This document shows positions 53,937 to 64,000 of a stretch of 64,000 nt of DNA, in pieces. Source of the DNA: Rhabdophis nuchalis (lineage: Eukaryota; Chordata; Lepidosauria; Squamata; Natricidae); NCBI GenBank assembly GCA_039707465.1, contig CM077647.1, positions 175,828,663 through 175,892,662 of the forward strand. The letters are read 5' to 3'. The position numbers and the translations under genes were made by a program. The notes under the pieces are model-generated. The model searched no databases. It saw nothing but the letters and a program-made list of their open reading frames with translations, and was not told the DNA's origin. The first letter of the stretch is position 1. The number at the start of each line of letters is the position of its first letter.

Positions 53937-53975
53937 CACACTGACTGATTTTGGATTCTCTGCCGACCAAAAATA
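53937..53975 (+). promoter_or_regulatory. V12 recombination signal, degraded
   Basis: Heptamer CACACTG 53937-53943, 23-base spacer, nonamer position 53967-53975 reads CCAAAAATA, two changes from ACAAAAACA. Confidence 0.85.
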
Positions 53976-54912
53976 GGAAACTGATTCTGACTGATTTCTC
54001 TTCCGTGAAGTAAATCAACATTCAGACAAGTGAAATGCAAAGAAAGCTATTTGAAATAGTCCACAAATTTAACAGCAGTCTTTCGCTATCTGACAACTCA
54101 AGCAAAGAGAAGGGGTTGACTTTTTTCTCAGGTCACTAGTGTTAAATCATAAATCCACAATACAGTGCTTTCAGCAGGATTTGTCACATCTACTTCTCTA
54201 AATTCATAGAGTTGCTGTTCATACTATCATAATTCCAAACAATGCTAATTACAGTTAGTCCTTACCACCATAATTGAGACCCCAAATCTCTGTTGTTAAG
54301 CGAGACATTTGTTGAGTGAAGTTTGCCCCATTTTATGATCTTTGGTTGCCACAATGCAAAAAAGTTGTTGACATTCTTCTACATCCAATGGAACATTCAC
54401 AAGTCCAACACAATGGATTGGACATCGCCTTTAAAACCCTTCATGACATCGGACCTCAATACCTGAGGAATCTTGTCCCAATTGTATCTTCTTTTTGCAC
54501 CCGAGACAAATAGGGAGGGCATATCCACTGGTTAGGAAGATTTGACTGCCAGGATCCAGGAGGAGGATTCTCCCTTCACATTGTGGAATATGTTATCCAG
54601 AGAATCCTCCCCATTCTTCCAGTTTTCTCAAGTATGTTAAGACCTAACTTTTATCATAGGGACCTAAAAGCATGAAGCAGTTCTGGGGATGGTTGTTGTC
54701 TAGAGGATACCTGTCCTGTTAACTTCCTTGCCTTCAAATTTTAATTTGATTTACTTTTCTAGGTAAATTTGATCTTGTTTTACATCCAGTTTTTGGGCCA
54801 TGCTTTTATTAATATATTTATGTGGTTTTATTTTAAAGTTGAAAACACCCCAGAGTTACTTAGCTGAGTGGACAGCAATAAATAAAGAAACAGACAAACA
54901 AACAAACAAAGT
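53976..54912. other. Downstream flank of V12 with LINE 3' relict
   Basis: 53976-54350 matches the V3/V7 flank. From about 54365 to 54900 it is the LINE relict (NGLDIAFKTLHDIGPQYL) also seen after V1 and V9, ending in (AAAC)n. No gene. Confidence 0.6.
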
Positions 54913-55270
54913 TTGATGAAGAGAAGGACCAGGGGAGACATGATAGCAGTGTTCCGATATCTCAGAGGGTGCCACAAAGAAGAGGGAGTCAAACTATTCT
55001 CCAAGGCACCTGGGGGCAGGACAAGAAGCAATGGGTGGAAACTAATCAAGGAGAGAAGCAACTTAGAACTAAGGAGAAATTTCCTGACAGTTAGAATAAT
55101 TAACCTCTGGAACAGCTTGCCTCCGGAAGTTGTGAATGCCCCAACCCTGGAAGTCTTTAAGAAGATGTTAGATAGCCATTTGTCTGAAATGGTATAAGGT
55201 TCCTGCCCACGCAGGGGGTTGGACTAGAAGACCTACAAGGTCCCTTCCAACTCTGCTATTGTATTGTATT
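54913..55270 (+). mobile_element. CR1 LINE 3' fragment, open C-terminus
   Basis: 94 open codons (RRTRGDMIAVFRYLRG to SHLSEMV) plus 3' end and ATTGT tail. Confidence 0.85.
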
Positions 55271-55344
55271 AAAGCAATAAATAAATAAAGCAATAAATAA
55301 GCAATGGGTATTGAGAAGTTTTCCCAAAGACTGAAAAACTGACT

Positions 55345-55503
55345 TACAATACAATAGCAGATTTGGAAGGGACCTTGTAGGTCCTCAAGTCCAACTCCCT
55401 GCCTATACCATTTCAGACAAATGGCTATCCAACATCTTCTTAAAAGCTTCTATTGTTGGGGCATTCACAACTTCTGGAGGCAACTTCTGTTCCACTGATT
55501 ATT
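55345..55503 (-). mobile_element. CR1 LINE, 3' part (interrupted by L2)
   Basis: Reverse-strand CR1 3' end. The same element continues at 59131 after the nested L2. Confidence 0.8.
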
Positions 55504-58500
55504 TATTTATTTATTTTATTTATTTTATTAAATTTATACCCCGCCCTTCTCCTTGTTAGAACCCAGGGCGGCGCACAGGCATCTAAAAACACAGAAATAC
55601 AATAAATATCAATTAAAATGCAATTAAATTCATTAACCCGTGCTAAAAACCCAATATTAAACACCCTACCAAATTTCAAATTTCCTTAAAACGTCAGAAA
55701 CGGGGGGCTATCCTAGGCCGGCTTGTTGGAATAAATACGTCTTAAGACGCTGGTGGAAGAGGCGGAGGTCCAAGATTGTGCGAAGGTCAGGGGGTAGGTC
55801 GTTCCAGAGGGCCGACGGCACCCGAAGAAGACCCTCTCTGTGGGAGCGGATCGGACGAAGGGATGTACGGGGCAGGAGGCGGTCTCGTATATAGCTAGGC
55901 CCCGAGCCATGGAGCGATTTAAAGATGGTCGTCAACACCTTGAAGCGCACTCGAAAGGCCACAGGCAGCCAGTGCAGCTCGCGCAGGAGAGGTGTTACGT
56001 GTGTTTGCCTTGGGGCACCCATAATCACCCGCGTGGCCGCATTCTGTACTAACTGTAGCTTTCGAGTGCACCTCAAGGGGAGCCCCATGTAGAGAGCGTT
56101 ACAGTAATCCAGCCGGGACGTCACAAGTGCTTGAGTGACTGTGCGAAGGGCTCCCCGGTCCAGTAAGGGGCGCAACTGGCGTATCAGGCATACCTGATAG
56201 AACGCCCCCCTGGCCACAGCCGCCACATGGACAGCCGGGAATCCAGGAGGACGCCCAAGTTGCTCGCCCTCTCCACGGGGGCCAGTTGTTCACCCCCAAT
56301 GGCCAGAGTTGGACTTATCTGGCTGAACAGGGGTGCCGGAAACCACAGCCACTCGGTCTTGGACGGGTTGAGCTTGAGTTTGTTACTACCCATCCAGATC
56401 CGTACGGCCTCCAGACACCGGGACAGCACCTCGACGGCATCGTTGGGGTGGTTTGGGGTGGATATGTACAACTGAGTGTCATCAGCGTACAGATGGTATC
56501 CCACCCCAAAACCACGGATGATCTCGCCCAGCGGCTTCATGTAGGTGTTGAACAGGAGTGGTGAGAGGACCGACCCCTGAGGAACCCCACATGTGAGGGG
56601 CCTCGGGGCCGACCTCTGCTCCCCTGCCAACACCCATTGCGACCGACCAGAGAGGTAGGACGTGAACCACCGTAAAACGGTGCCTCTCAGCCCCACCCCC
56701 CCAATCGGTGCAATAAGATACCATGGTCGATGGTATCGAAAGCCGCTGAGAGATCTAATAGGACAAGGATAGAGGAACAACCTCTATCCCTTGCCTTCCA
56801 GAGATCATCCACCAACGCGACCAATGCCGTCTCAGCGCTGTGCCCGGGCCGGAAGCCGGACTGGCGCGGGTCTAGATAATCAACTTCCTCCAGGTAACGG
56901 GTAAACTGTTGAGCCACCACACTCTCGACAACCTTCACTAAAAAGTGAAGGTTGGAGACGGGACGATAGTTCTCTAACAGAGTCGGGTCCAGGGATGGCT
57001 TCTTGAAAAGGGGCCTCACCACCGCCTCTTTCAAGACGGTGGGCAAATACCCCTCTCTCAGAGATGAATTCACAATGCCCTGGAGCCAGCCTCGTGTCAC
57101 TTCCCAGGATGCCAGTACAAGCCAGGAGGGGCACAGGTCCAATAAACATGTGGTGGCTCTAAGGTTCCTCCGCAACCTGTCCATATCCTCAGTAGTAACA
57201 AAGTCAAACTCCTCCCAAGGTGTAATCTCAAGACCAGCACCGGACGCCACGACCGGACCACTAGTGGAGGGCAACTCGTTCCGAATCTGAGTGATTTTGT
57301 CCTGCAGGAAAACTCCAAATTCCTCTGCTCGACCCTGCAGAGGGGCTTCCCGCGGCCTCAGGTGAAGGAGGGAACGGGTCACCCCAAACAGGGCGGCAGG
57401 GCGGTTTTCCGCGGACGCGATAAGGGTGGCACAATACTCACGTTTGGCCACTCTTAGCGCCACTAAATAAGTCCTAATATGGTCTCTCACTAGTGTTCGG
57501 TCAGATTCGGATCGAGAAGATCTCCACCTACTCTCTAGCCATCTCTTGCGGCGTTTCATCTCCCGAAGCTCCTCGGTAAACCAAGGAGCCTGGGTGACTC
57601 GACGCCGCATGAGAGGCCGCAAGGGCGCGACTCGGTCCAAGGCCCCCATGGCCGCACTATACCATGCGGCCACTAGGTCCTCAATCGAGCCGTGGGACAG
57701 GGACACAGGTACTGGCCCAAGCTCCCTCTGGAACCTTTCCGTCTCCATCAGGCGCCTGGGGCGGAACCAACTCGGTGTCTCCGGTTCCGCCTCCCCGCGG
57801 TGGGGTGTGACGGTTGGAAAGTCTATCCGAAGGAGAAAGTGATCTGTCCATGACAAGGGTAAGATGGCTCAATCCCCTGTTCCAAGATCACTAATCCAGT
57901 GTCCAGAGACAAAAATCAGATCCAGCGCGTGTCCTCCCTCGTGAGTGGGGCCCTGAACTACTTGGGTCAGGTCCATGGCCGTCATGGAAGCCATGAACTC
58001 CCGAGCTACCTCGGATGTTTCGCCCGCCGATGGCAGGTTAAAGTCCCCCATGACCATAAGTCTGGGGGTTTCCACCGCCATCGTGGCGATCACCTCGAAT
58101 AGCTCGGGCAGGGCTGCTGTTACATAGCGGGGAGCCAGGTATACAACTAGCAAGCCCAACTGCCTCCCTAGGCCCCACTTCACGAAGAGGGACTCACAGC
58201 CAGTCGTCTGAGGCACAGTGGTCTCCTTCGGCTCCAGACTTTCCTTAACGATAACCGCCACCCCCCCACCCCTGCCTAGGGCCCTAGGTTGATGAAATGC
58301 ACGGTAACCTGGTGGGCACATTTCCACGAGGGGTAGACCCCCCTCGGGGCCCAACCAGGTCTCCGTAATTCCCACCAGGTCCGGGTCCCCCTCTGACACA
58401 AGGTCATTTATGAGGGGAGCTTTTTTCACCACGGACCTGGCGTTGCAGAACATCAGCCTAGGACCCTGGCTCTGTAGTCCCTGACCGCCTAGCCTACGAG

Positions 58501-59130
58501 CGGAGTACAGGGGGTTGGGGCAAGCGATCGCTCGTAGCCAGCGACCACGAGCCCCCAACCCACGATGGACATCCTGTCTCCCACCGCCCCTGCCCCTCCC
58601 TAAGACCAACCGAATGGGACGGCCCTCAACAGAGACGACCCCTGGTCCCCCCTCCCTAATGGACTCCTCCTTTATCCCACTTCCACCTGCCGGCCCTATA
58701 ACTTGACCCCCCCCTGACTGAATAAACCCTCCCCCCATCCCGGGACCCCTTAAAAGCCTGATTAAAAATTTGGATAAGAACCCCCTTAGTTTGCGCCTCG
58801 CCCACCTCTCTGGATCTATCAATCCATCCTCGAGGTGGGCCCGAGTTAGACCGGGGGGCCAGGCCTGCGAGAGTGGGAGCTTCCGCAGGCGGAGAAGGTC
58901 TAACCTAGAATACAACATCCTGAGGCTTCACAGGCATTTAAAAGGAGGAACTAAGATGTAAAAACTAAGATGTTAAAAAGCAGCAAGTCAGAATACATCA
59001 CATAAAATGGCGATAAAACAAGCTGAAATATGATGAAATTAAAATGCGGGGAGGTAGGAAGCTGTTCAAAATACACATGGAAAAAGGGAAGAAACTATCC
59101 AACCAAGGGAGGGGAAAGATGGGGGAAAGA
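55498..59130 (-). mobile_element. L2-type LINE nested in CR1, near full length, frameshifted
   Basis: 3' end at 55498-55580 (ATTT-type tail, CCCCGCCCTTCTCC), 5' end near 59130. Coding pieces on the minus strand: 58918-57869 (MLYSRLDLLRLRKLPLS, endonuclease with GDFNLPSAG), 57856-56687 ([31 protein letters not shown]), 56780-56184 ([13 protein letters not shown]), 56226-55708 (C-terminus). Three frameshifts separate them, and a short deletion removes the [14 protein letters not shown] part near 55815. TGATTA occurs at both edges. Confidence 0.87.
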
Positions 59131-60300
59131 TGATTAATTGTTCTAACTGTCAGGAACTTTCTCCTCAGTTCTAAGTTGCTTTTCTCCTTAATTAGTTTCC
59201 ACCCATTGCTTCTTGTCCTGCCTTCAGGGGCTTTTGAGAATAGTTTGACTCCCTTTTCTTTGTGGGAGCCCCTGAGATATTTGAACACTGCTATCATGTT
59301 TCCCCTAGTCCTTCTTTTCACTAAACTAGATATACCCAGTTCATGCAAATATTCTTCATATGTTTTAGTCTCCAGTCCCCTAATCATCTTTGTTGCTCTT
59401 CTCTGCACTCTTTCTAGAGTCTCCACGTCTTTTCTACATCGTGGTGACCAAAATATAAAATACCAAGGCATTTTAAAGTTGTATTAATACTTCATGTGAT
59501 CTTGATTCTATTCCTCTGTTTATGCAGCCTAGAACTGTGTTGGCTTTTTTGGCAGCTGCTGCACACTGCTGGCTCATATTTAAATGGTTGTCCACTAGGA
59601 CTCCAAGATCCCTTTCACAGTTACTGCTATTGAGCAAGGTACCACCCATACTGTACCTGTGCATTTTGTTTTTCTTGCCTAAATGTTGAACTTTACTCTT
59701 TTCACCATTGAATTTCATTTTATTAGATAGTGCCCAATGTTCAAGTTTGTCAAGATCCTTCTGTATCTTAAGCCTATCTTCTGGAGTTTTGGCTATTCCT
59801 GCCAGCTTGGTGTCATCTGCAAATTTGATGAGTTCCCCATTTATTCCCTCGTCCAAATCATTGATGAAGATGTTGAAGACTACTGGGCCTAAAACAGAGC
59901 CTTGTGGTACTCCACAGCATACCTCCCTCCATGTAGATGCATTTCCTTTGAGGACTACACGTTGAGTGCGGTTGGTCAGCCAGTTACGAATCCATCTGGT
60001 GGTGATGCTATCTAACCCACATTCTTCTACTTTATCTAGTAATAGACTATGGTCTACTTTATCAAATGCCTTGCTGAAGTCCAAGTAAACTATATCAACA
60101 GTGTTCCTCTGGTCCACAAATTTGGTCACTTTGTTGAAGAATGCAATAAGATTAGTCTGGCATGATCTGTTTTTGACAAACCCATGTTGGTTTTTGGCTA
60201 TTACTTTGTTTACTTCTAGGTGTTTGCTAATTTGTTGCTTGATTATCTTTTCCATTATCTTTTTCCTAGATAGTTCTATAGTTTCCTGGATCTATTTTTT
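59131..60300 (-). mobile_element. CR1 LINE, reverse transcriptase part
   Basis: 60255-59473 is open for 260 codons: [50 protein letters not shown] and FADDTKLAG, the CR1 catalytic motifs. 59471-58998 continues in another frame (RVQRRATKMIRGLETKTYEE), now cut by the L2 insertion. The N-terminal endonuclease is missing. Confidence 0.88.
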
Positions 60301-60436
60301 TTCTTTTTTTGAAGATGGAAACCACATCAGCTCTTTTCCAGTCCTCTGGAGGTTCCCTGGTGCTCCAGGATCTCTGAAAGATACAGTTCAGTGATTCTAC
60401 AAGGATGAGAAATGGTTTTGTATTGTGATCTGATGA

Positions 60437-60492
60437 AGGAGGAAAGGAAGAGAGGGAGGGAGAGAGGGAGGGAGGGAGATAGGAAGGGATGG
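60437..60492. repeat. Purine tract upstream of V13
   Basis: GAGGGAGGG-type tract about 76 bases before the octamer. Confidence 0.75.
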
Positions 60493-60567
60493 AGGTTTCC
60501 TGCAGAATCTCCCAAAGAATACTAGCTCACTTTGTTTTCTAAGAGGTACTTTATAATACACTGATTT

Positions 60568-60600
60568 ATGCAAATATCATAATGTCTCCCCCTTTAAAAG
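60568..60600 (+). promoter_or_regulatory. V13 promoter: octamer plus TTTAAAAG box
   Basis: ATGCAAAT at 60568-60575, TTTAAAAG at 60593-60600. Confidence 0.88.
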
Positions 60601-60666
60601 TAGAACTCTCTGTTTGATTGCCACATTTTCTTGAACCTGTACAGGAAATTTCTTTAAGGAACCATT

Positions 60667-61112
60667 ATGAATTTCTTGCTGTTTTTCTTTTTTCTAATAA
60701 CCATGCCAAAATGTGAGTACAATTTTACAAAAAGCAACAATATGGTTTCTTTTTCCCATGTATGCAATTCTAATTTTTATTTCTCTTACTTCCCTAGGGT
60801 CCCTTTCTGAGGTTCAACTTGTGTCATCGGGTCCAGGAACCGTAAAACCAGGACAAAACCTCAATTTGGTCTGCAAAGTTACTGGTGTCTCCATCACTGA
60901 TGGTAGCTACGTCTGGAACTGGGTCCGTCAGCCTCCAGGGAAAGGCTTAGAATGGATAGGCAGAATCTACCCCTATAATGGGAAAAAATGGTTCTCATCT
61001 TCTCTTCAAAGCCGCACCACCATTTCTTCGGACAACTCTAAGAATGAATATTCCCTTCAGTTGAATTCGTTGTCAGCTTCTGATACTGCCGTGTATTATT
61101 GTGCTCAGGATC
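60667..61112 (+). CDS. IGHV: IGHV segment V13, apparently functional
   Basis: Leader exon 60667-60712 ([15 protein letters not shown]), 85-bp intron with GTGAGT donor, V exon 60798-61112. Mature [16 protein letters not shown] starts at 60809. First Cys NLVCKV, Trp [14 protein letters not shown], second Cys [11 protein letters not shown]. The intron happens to be open, so an uninterrupted frame from 60713 reads through into the exon; the leader start is the ATG at 60667. The residue after YYCA is Gln rather than the usual Arg, which would affect the base of CDR3. Relative: V11. Confidence 0.92.
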
Positions 61113-61151
61113 CACACTGACTGATTTTGCCTTCTCTTCTGAACAAAAACA
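61113..61151 (+). promoter_or_regulatory. V13 recombination signal (23-RSS, variant heptamer)
   Basis: CACACTG 61113-61119, 23-base spacer, ACAAAAACA 61143-61151. Confidence 0.9.
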
Positions 61152-61220
61152 GGAAACTGATTCTGACAGGGCATTTCTCTTCCTTCCAGCGGATCAACAT
61201 TCACAGAATGAAAGCATTTG

Positions 61221-61308
61221 CATTCTTGGAGTAAAATTTCTTTAAGGAACCATTATGAATTTCTTGCTGCATTCTTGGAGTAATGTCTCCCAGAAGAGAC
61301 ATTACTCC
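61221..61308. repeat. Templated duplication of the V13 leader start, with palindrome
   Basis: 61234-61269 is an exact 36-base copy of 60646-60681 (including the leader ATG). It lies between two copies of CATTCTTGGAGTAA. A perfect hairpin follows: GGAGTAATGTCTC at 61277-61289 and its complement at 61296-61308. Confidence 0.88.
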
Positions 61309-61349
61309 ATATTTTTTTATATTTAAAAAAAATGTACGTAGCCATTGAA

Positions 61350-61700
61350 ATGTTTAATGAAAAGAAGGAATATGGGGTGACATGACAGCAGTGTCAGGGT
61401 TCTAAATAGCATCTCAGGGGTTGCCACAAAGAAGAGGGAGTCAAACTATTCTCCAAAGCACCTGAGGGCAGGACAAGAAGCAATGGGTGGAAACTAATCA
61501 AAGAGAGAACCAAGCCAGAACTAAAGTGAAATTTGTTGACAGTTAGAACAATTAATCTCCATTAGGCACCAAAAATTGTGGGTGCTCCAACACTGGAAAT
61601 TTTTAAGAAAAGATTGGACAAACATTTGTCTGAAATGTTATAAGGTTTCCTGCTTGAGCAGAGGATTGGACTAGAAGACCTCCAAGGTCACTTCCATCTC
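61350..61700 (+). mobile_element. CR1 LINE 3' fragment
   Basis: Decayed CR1 C-terminus and 3' end; its last bases reappear at about 62495-62530 after an inserted element. Confidence 0.75.
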
Positions 61701-61975
61701 TTTTTATTGATAAAACAATTTTTATTGGTTTTACAGTATATATGGGGAAAAGGTTATAGGGTTAAAGTAATATTTTAGTGGCTTCCATGCCGGAGGTGGT
61801 GGCCCTCCCAAAACCTCATACAAATACAATATTTTTTAAAGAAAAACAAAGGACAAGCATACATATAAGTTACATTGTATATTTCATACGTTCAATCATG
61901 TTTTTCATTGCCATCTAATTTAACTATCACAGTGAAATTTCAAATAAAGTCATTTTTGGGATCTAAGTCTTTTTG

Positions 61976-62401
61976 CTATTGATTCTTCTTCTCCCTTCCC
62001 ATTGATGGGCGGGGCCACGCCCCCCCCCCTGTTCCTTCTTCTTCGTCTCCTAGGAGTGAGGAATGCTTTTGAAGAAAGGCCTCCGCCTCTCTTAATGTTT
62101 TAACTCTAATTCTACCTCCCTCCCAGAAGACCAACATTTCTTCTGGCAGTAACCATTTGAACCAAACTCCTTTTTTATATACTTTTTTGGACAAGAAGGA
62201 ATATTTCCTTCTTATCTGTCTAATTTTTTTGGGAAGTTGTTTCAAAATAGCAACTTCTTTTTCCTGATATTTCAGGGATCCTCCCCGCTGGGCCCTCAAT
62301 ATCTCATCCCTTGTGGACCTCCTTAAAAATTTAATATGGACTTCTCTTGGTACAACATTTATTCTAGCATATGCTGAATTAATTCTATAAGCCAGGTCCA
62401 T
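61976..62401 (-). CDS. L1 ORF1p C-terminal remnant
   Basis: 141 open codons on the minus strand: PREVHIKFLRRSTRDEILRA, LKYQEKEVAILKQLPKKIRQ, KGVWFKWLLPEEMLVF and LREAEAFLQKH. This fits the C-terminal RNA-binding half of L1 ORF1 proteins (Transposase_22 family). The N-terminal coiled coil is missing. Not a host gene. Confidence 0.7.
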   Translation of the reverse strand: MDLAYRINSAYARINVVPREVHIKFLRRSTRDEILRAQRGGSLKYQEKEVAILKQLPKKIRQIRRKYSFLSKKVYKKGVWFKWLLPEEMLVFWEGGRIRVKTLREAEAFLQKHSSLLGDEEEGTGGGAWPRPSMGREKKNQ

Positions 62402-62447
62402 ATAATAATAATAATAATAATAATAGTTTAATTTCTTGACCGCTCCT

Positions 62448-62484
62448 CTCCCCGTAGGGACTCGGGGAGAGTCCCTACGGGGAG
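62448..62484. repeat. Perfect 15-bp inverted repeat
   Basis: CTCCCCGTAGGGACT (62448-62462), 7-base loop, exact complement at 62470-62484. Formed from the L2 3'-end motif CTCCCC...GGGACTCGGGG. Confidence 0.9.
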
Positions 62485-62539
62485 TTGTCCTTTATTCCTT
62501 TGGTCACTTCCAACTCTTGTTATTCCATTAGTCTATTAA

Positions 62540-63014
62540 ATTCAACTGAAGCAAATGATGACAACCCCATTCTACTCAAAAGATCTGTCTACTTACAATG
62601 AATTATGCCTGTTTATTCATTTGAACCTTAATAAATTGTAGCAGTAATTATACTCTTGATGGCATGAAGATGACATACAGTATATTTGTGCAGCTCCCTA
62701 TCCAGGTATAAATAAGACAAATTTTGGATCATAATGCCCTTAATCTATATAAATAAAAATGTAAAATAGTTTGTATGAATCCACTAATCTCAAAAACTAC
62801 TGGACCGATTTACCTCAATTTTTCACACAATGTTCACAAGGACTTCCGACAATAGAATATCTACTCATTTTGTGCCAGGCACACGTGTGTCATGTGCAAG
62901 GTACACAAATGTAAAATGTACCCACTGATCAGGTTTTCAACTCCCTGTAGCCCCGCCCACCAACAGTCATTTCCTCAGAAACGTATGGAAGCCTCTTAGG
63001 GCCAAAAAGGCACT
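62540..63014. other. Intergenic; possible Helitron-like start
   Basis: No gene. From about 62742, TCTATATAAATAAAAATG followed by CTCAAAAACTACTGGACC resembles the start of Helitron-like elements, but no 3' hairpin/CTRR end was recognised. Confidence 0.35.
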
Positions 63015-63025
63015 GGGATAGCAAA

Positions 63026-63036
63026 CTCCCAGGTGG

Positions 63037-63126
<90 letters not shown>
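63026..63126. repeat. (GA)n microsatellite
   Basis: Nearly pure GA, about 100 bases. Confidence 0.95.
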
Positions 63127-63130
<4 letters not shown>

Positions 63131-63134
63131 CAGT

Positions 63135-63497
63135 TTAATAAAAGAAGGACTAGGGGAAACATGATAGCAGCTTTCCAATATCTCCGGGGTTGCCACAAAG
63201 AAGAGGAAGTCAAGCTATTCTCCAAAGCACCTGAGGGTAGAACAAGAAGCAATGGGTGGAAACTATTCAAGGAGAGAAGCAACTTAGAACTGAGGAGAAA
63301 TTTCCTGACAATTAGGACAATTAACCAGTGGAACAACTTGCCATCAGAAGTTGTGAATGCCCCAACACTGGAAGTCTTTAAGAAGATGTTGGATAGCCAT
63401 TTGTCTGAAATGGTATAGGGCTTCCTGCCTAGGCAGGGAGTTGGACTAGATCCCCTCCAAGGTCCCCTCCAACTCTGCTATTGTATTATTGTATTAC
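63135..63497 (+). mobile_element. CR1 LINE 3' fragment
   Basis: Open C-terminal reading (NLELRRNFLTIRTINQWNNL to SHLSEMV) and 3' end with ATT-rich tail. Confidence 0.85.
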
Positions 63498-63539
63498 AGT
63501 AGGTAGGTAGATAGGGGAATAGAGAGAGAGGGAGAAATA

Positions 63540-63832
63540 CAGTTTAATAAAAGAGGGACTAGGGGAGATAGCATAGCAGCCTTCCAAGATCTCAGGGGTT
63601 GTCACAAAGAAGAGGGAGTCAAATTATTCTCCAAAGCAGCTGAGGGCAGAACAAGAAGCAATGGGTGGAAACTAATCAAGGAGAGAAGCAACTTAGAACT
63701 GAGGAGAAATTTCCTGACAGTTGGACCAATTAACCAGTGGAACAGAAGTTGCCTCCAGAAGTTGTGAATGCCCCAACACTGCAAGTCTTCAAGAAGATGT
63801 TGGCTAGCCATTTGTCTGAAATGGTATAGGGC
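63540..63832 (+). mobile_element. CR1 LINE 3' fragment, tandem to the previous one
   Basis: A second copy starting with the same AATACAGTTTAATAAAAG as 63127, cut by the hAT-like end at 63833. Confidence 0.8.
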
Positions 63833-64000
63833 AGTGATGGCTAACCTTTTTTGGCTCGCTGCCAAAAGCAGGGGGCGTGCAGGGGTGAAGTGCACATGTG
63901 TGCCACATCCATAATGCTATGTGCATGACCCCCTTCATTTGGCATGCTTTTTACATCCTCCCCAGGCTCTAGAGGCTTTATAGGAGCCTGGGGAGGGTGA
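63833..64000. mobile_element. hAT-like element, start only
   Basis: CAGTGATGGCTAACC is a typical hAT terminal repeat of the kind seen in many vertebrate genomes. It interrupts the CR1 3' end (GGTATAGGG...). The other end lies beyond the window. Confidence 0.5.

Larger units (their letters stand above)
61701..62494 (-). mobile_element. L1-mobilised insertion with an ORF1 remnant (half-L1 type)
   Basis: Begins (reverse strand) with a poly-A-like end (TTTTTATTGATAAAAC read on +) and is bounded by GGTCACTTCCATCTC and GGTCACTTCCAACTC, a 15-base target duplication with one change. It carries the ORF1 C-terminal frame below but no ORF2. An L2 3' piece with a hairpin (62400-62490) forms its other end. 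Confidence 0.65.

Noticed and set aside
60713..61120. 135-codon frame starting in the V13 intron ([11 protein letters not shown]...)
   Set aside because: Its ATG is downstream of the true leader exon and the intron has good GT/AG ends.
62742..62960. Helitron call
   Set aside because: Only the start resembles Helitrons; no terminal hairpin with CTRR end was found, so it is kept as a weak note only.

Overview
The window is vertebrate germline DNA from an immunoglobulin heavy-chain variable (IGHV) gene cluster, most probably of a squamate and plausibly an advanced snake. Thirteen IGHV segments or clear remnants can be read, all on the + strand. The intact segments share one plan: an ATGCAAAT octamer, a TTTAAAAG or TATAAG box about 17-24 bases further on, a 46-nt leader exon, an 83-92 bp intron, a V exon of 297-306 nt, and a recombination signal with an exact 23-bp spacer. 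Squamate origin is inferred from CR1, CR1-L3, L2 and L1 LINE remnants, hAT elements, dense microsatellites, and a CR1-L3 3' end running into an ATTCC/ATTCT tail, a pattern known from advanced snakes. No D, J or constant exon was seen.

Layout: V1 (pseudogene, 5.0 kb), V2 (6.9 kb), V3 (10.4 kb), a promoter relict split by a large hAT element (12.6-18.7 kb), V4 (22.2 kb), V5 (24.9 kb), V6 (deleted remnant, 29.6 kb), V7 (31.5 kb), a second copy of the hAT-split relict (33.6-37.0 kb), V8 (40.8 kb), V9 (pseudogene, 42.0 kb), V10 (pseudogene, 47.1 kb), V11 (50.0 kb), V12 (53.5 kb), V13 (60.7 kb). By sequence V2, V3, V4, V5, V7 and V13 look usable. V8, V11 and V12 are open but carry suspicious changes. 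V1, V6, V9 and V10 are dead.

The cluster grew by block duplication. V1-array-V2-V3 matches V9-array-V10-V11, and the flank 3' of V3 (10.9-18.9 kb) matches that 3' of V7 (32.0-37.1 kb). Because blocks are repeated, several mobile-element insertions have an empty site elsewhere in the same window, which orders events. The hAT element preceded the V3/V7 flank duplication. A 2.6-kb Ty3/gypsy-type element with almost identical LTRs and an L2 3' fragment arrived afterwards. A LINE/SINE tail broke the shared ancestor of V1 and V9 before they duplicated.

Between genes lie LINE copies, including one uninterrupted 1085-codon L2-type ORF at 43.5-46.7 kb, and arrays of an AATAAATAAAGCAATC-like unit that repeatedly hold LINE pieces. 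Translated ORFs over microsatellites and GC-rich foldbacks are not genes.
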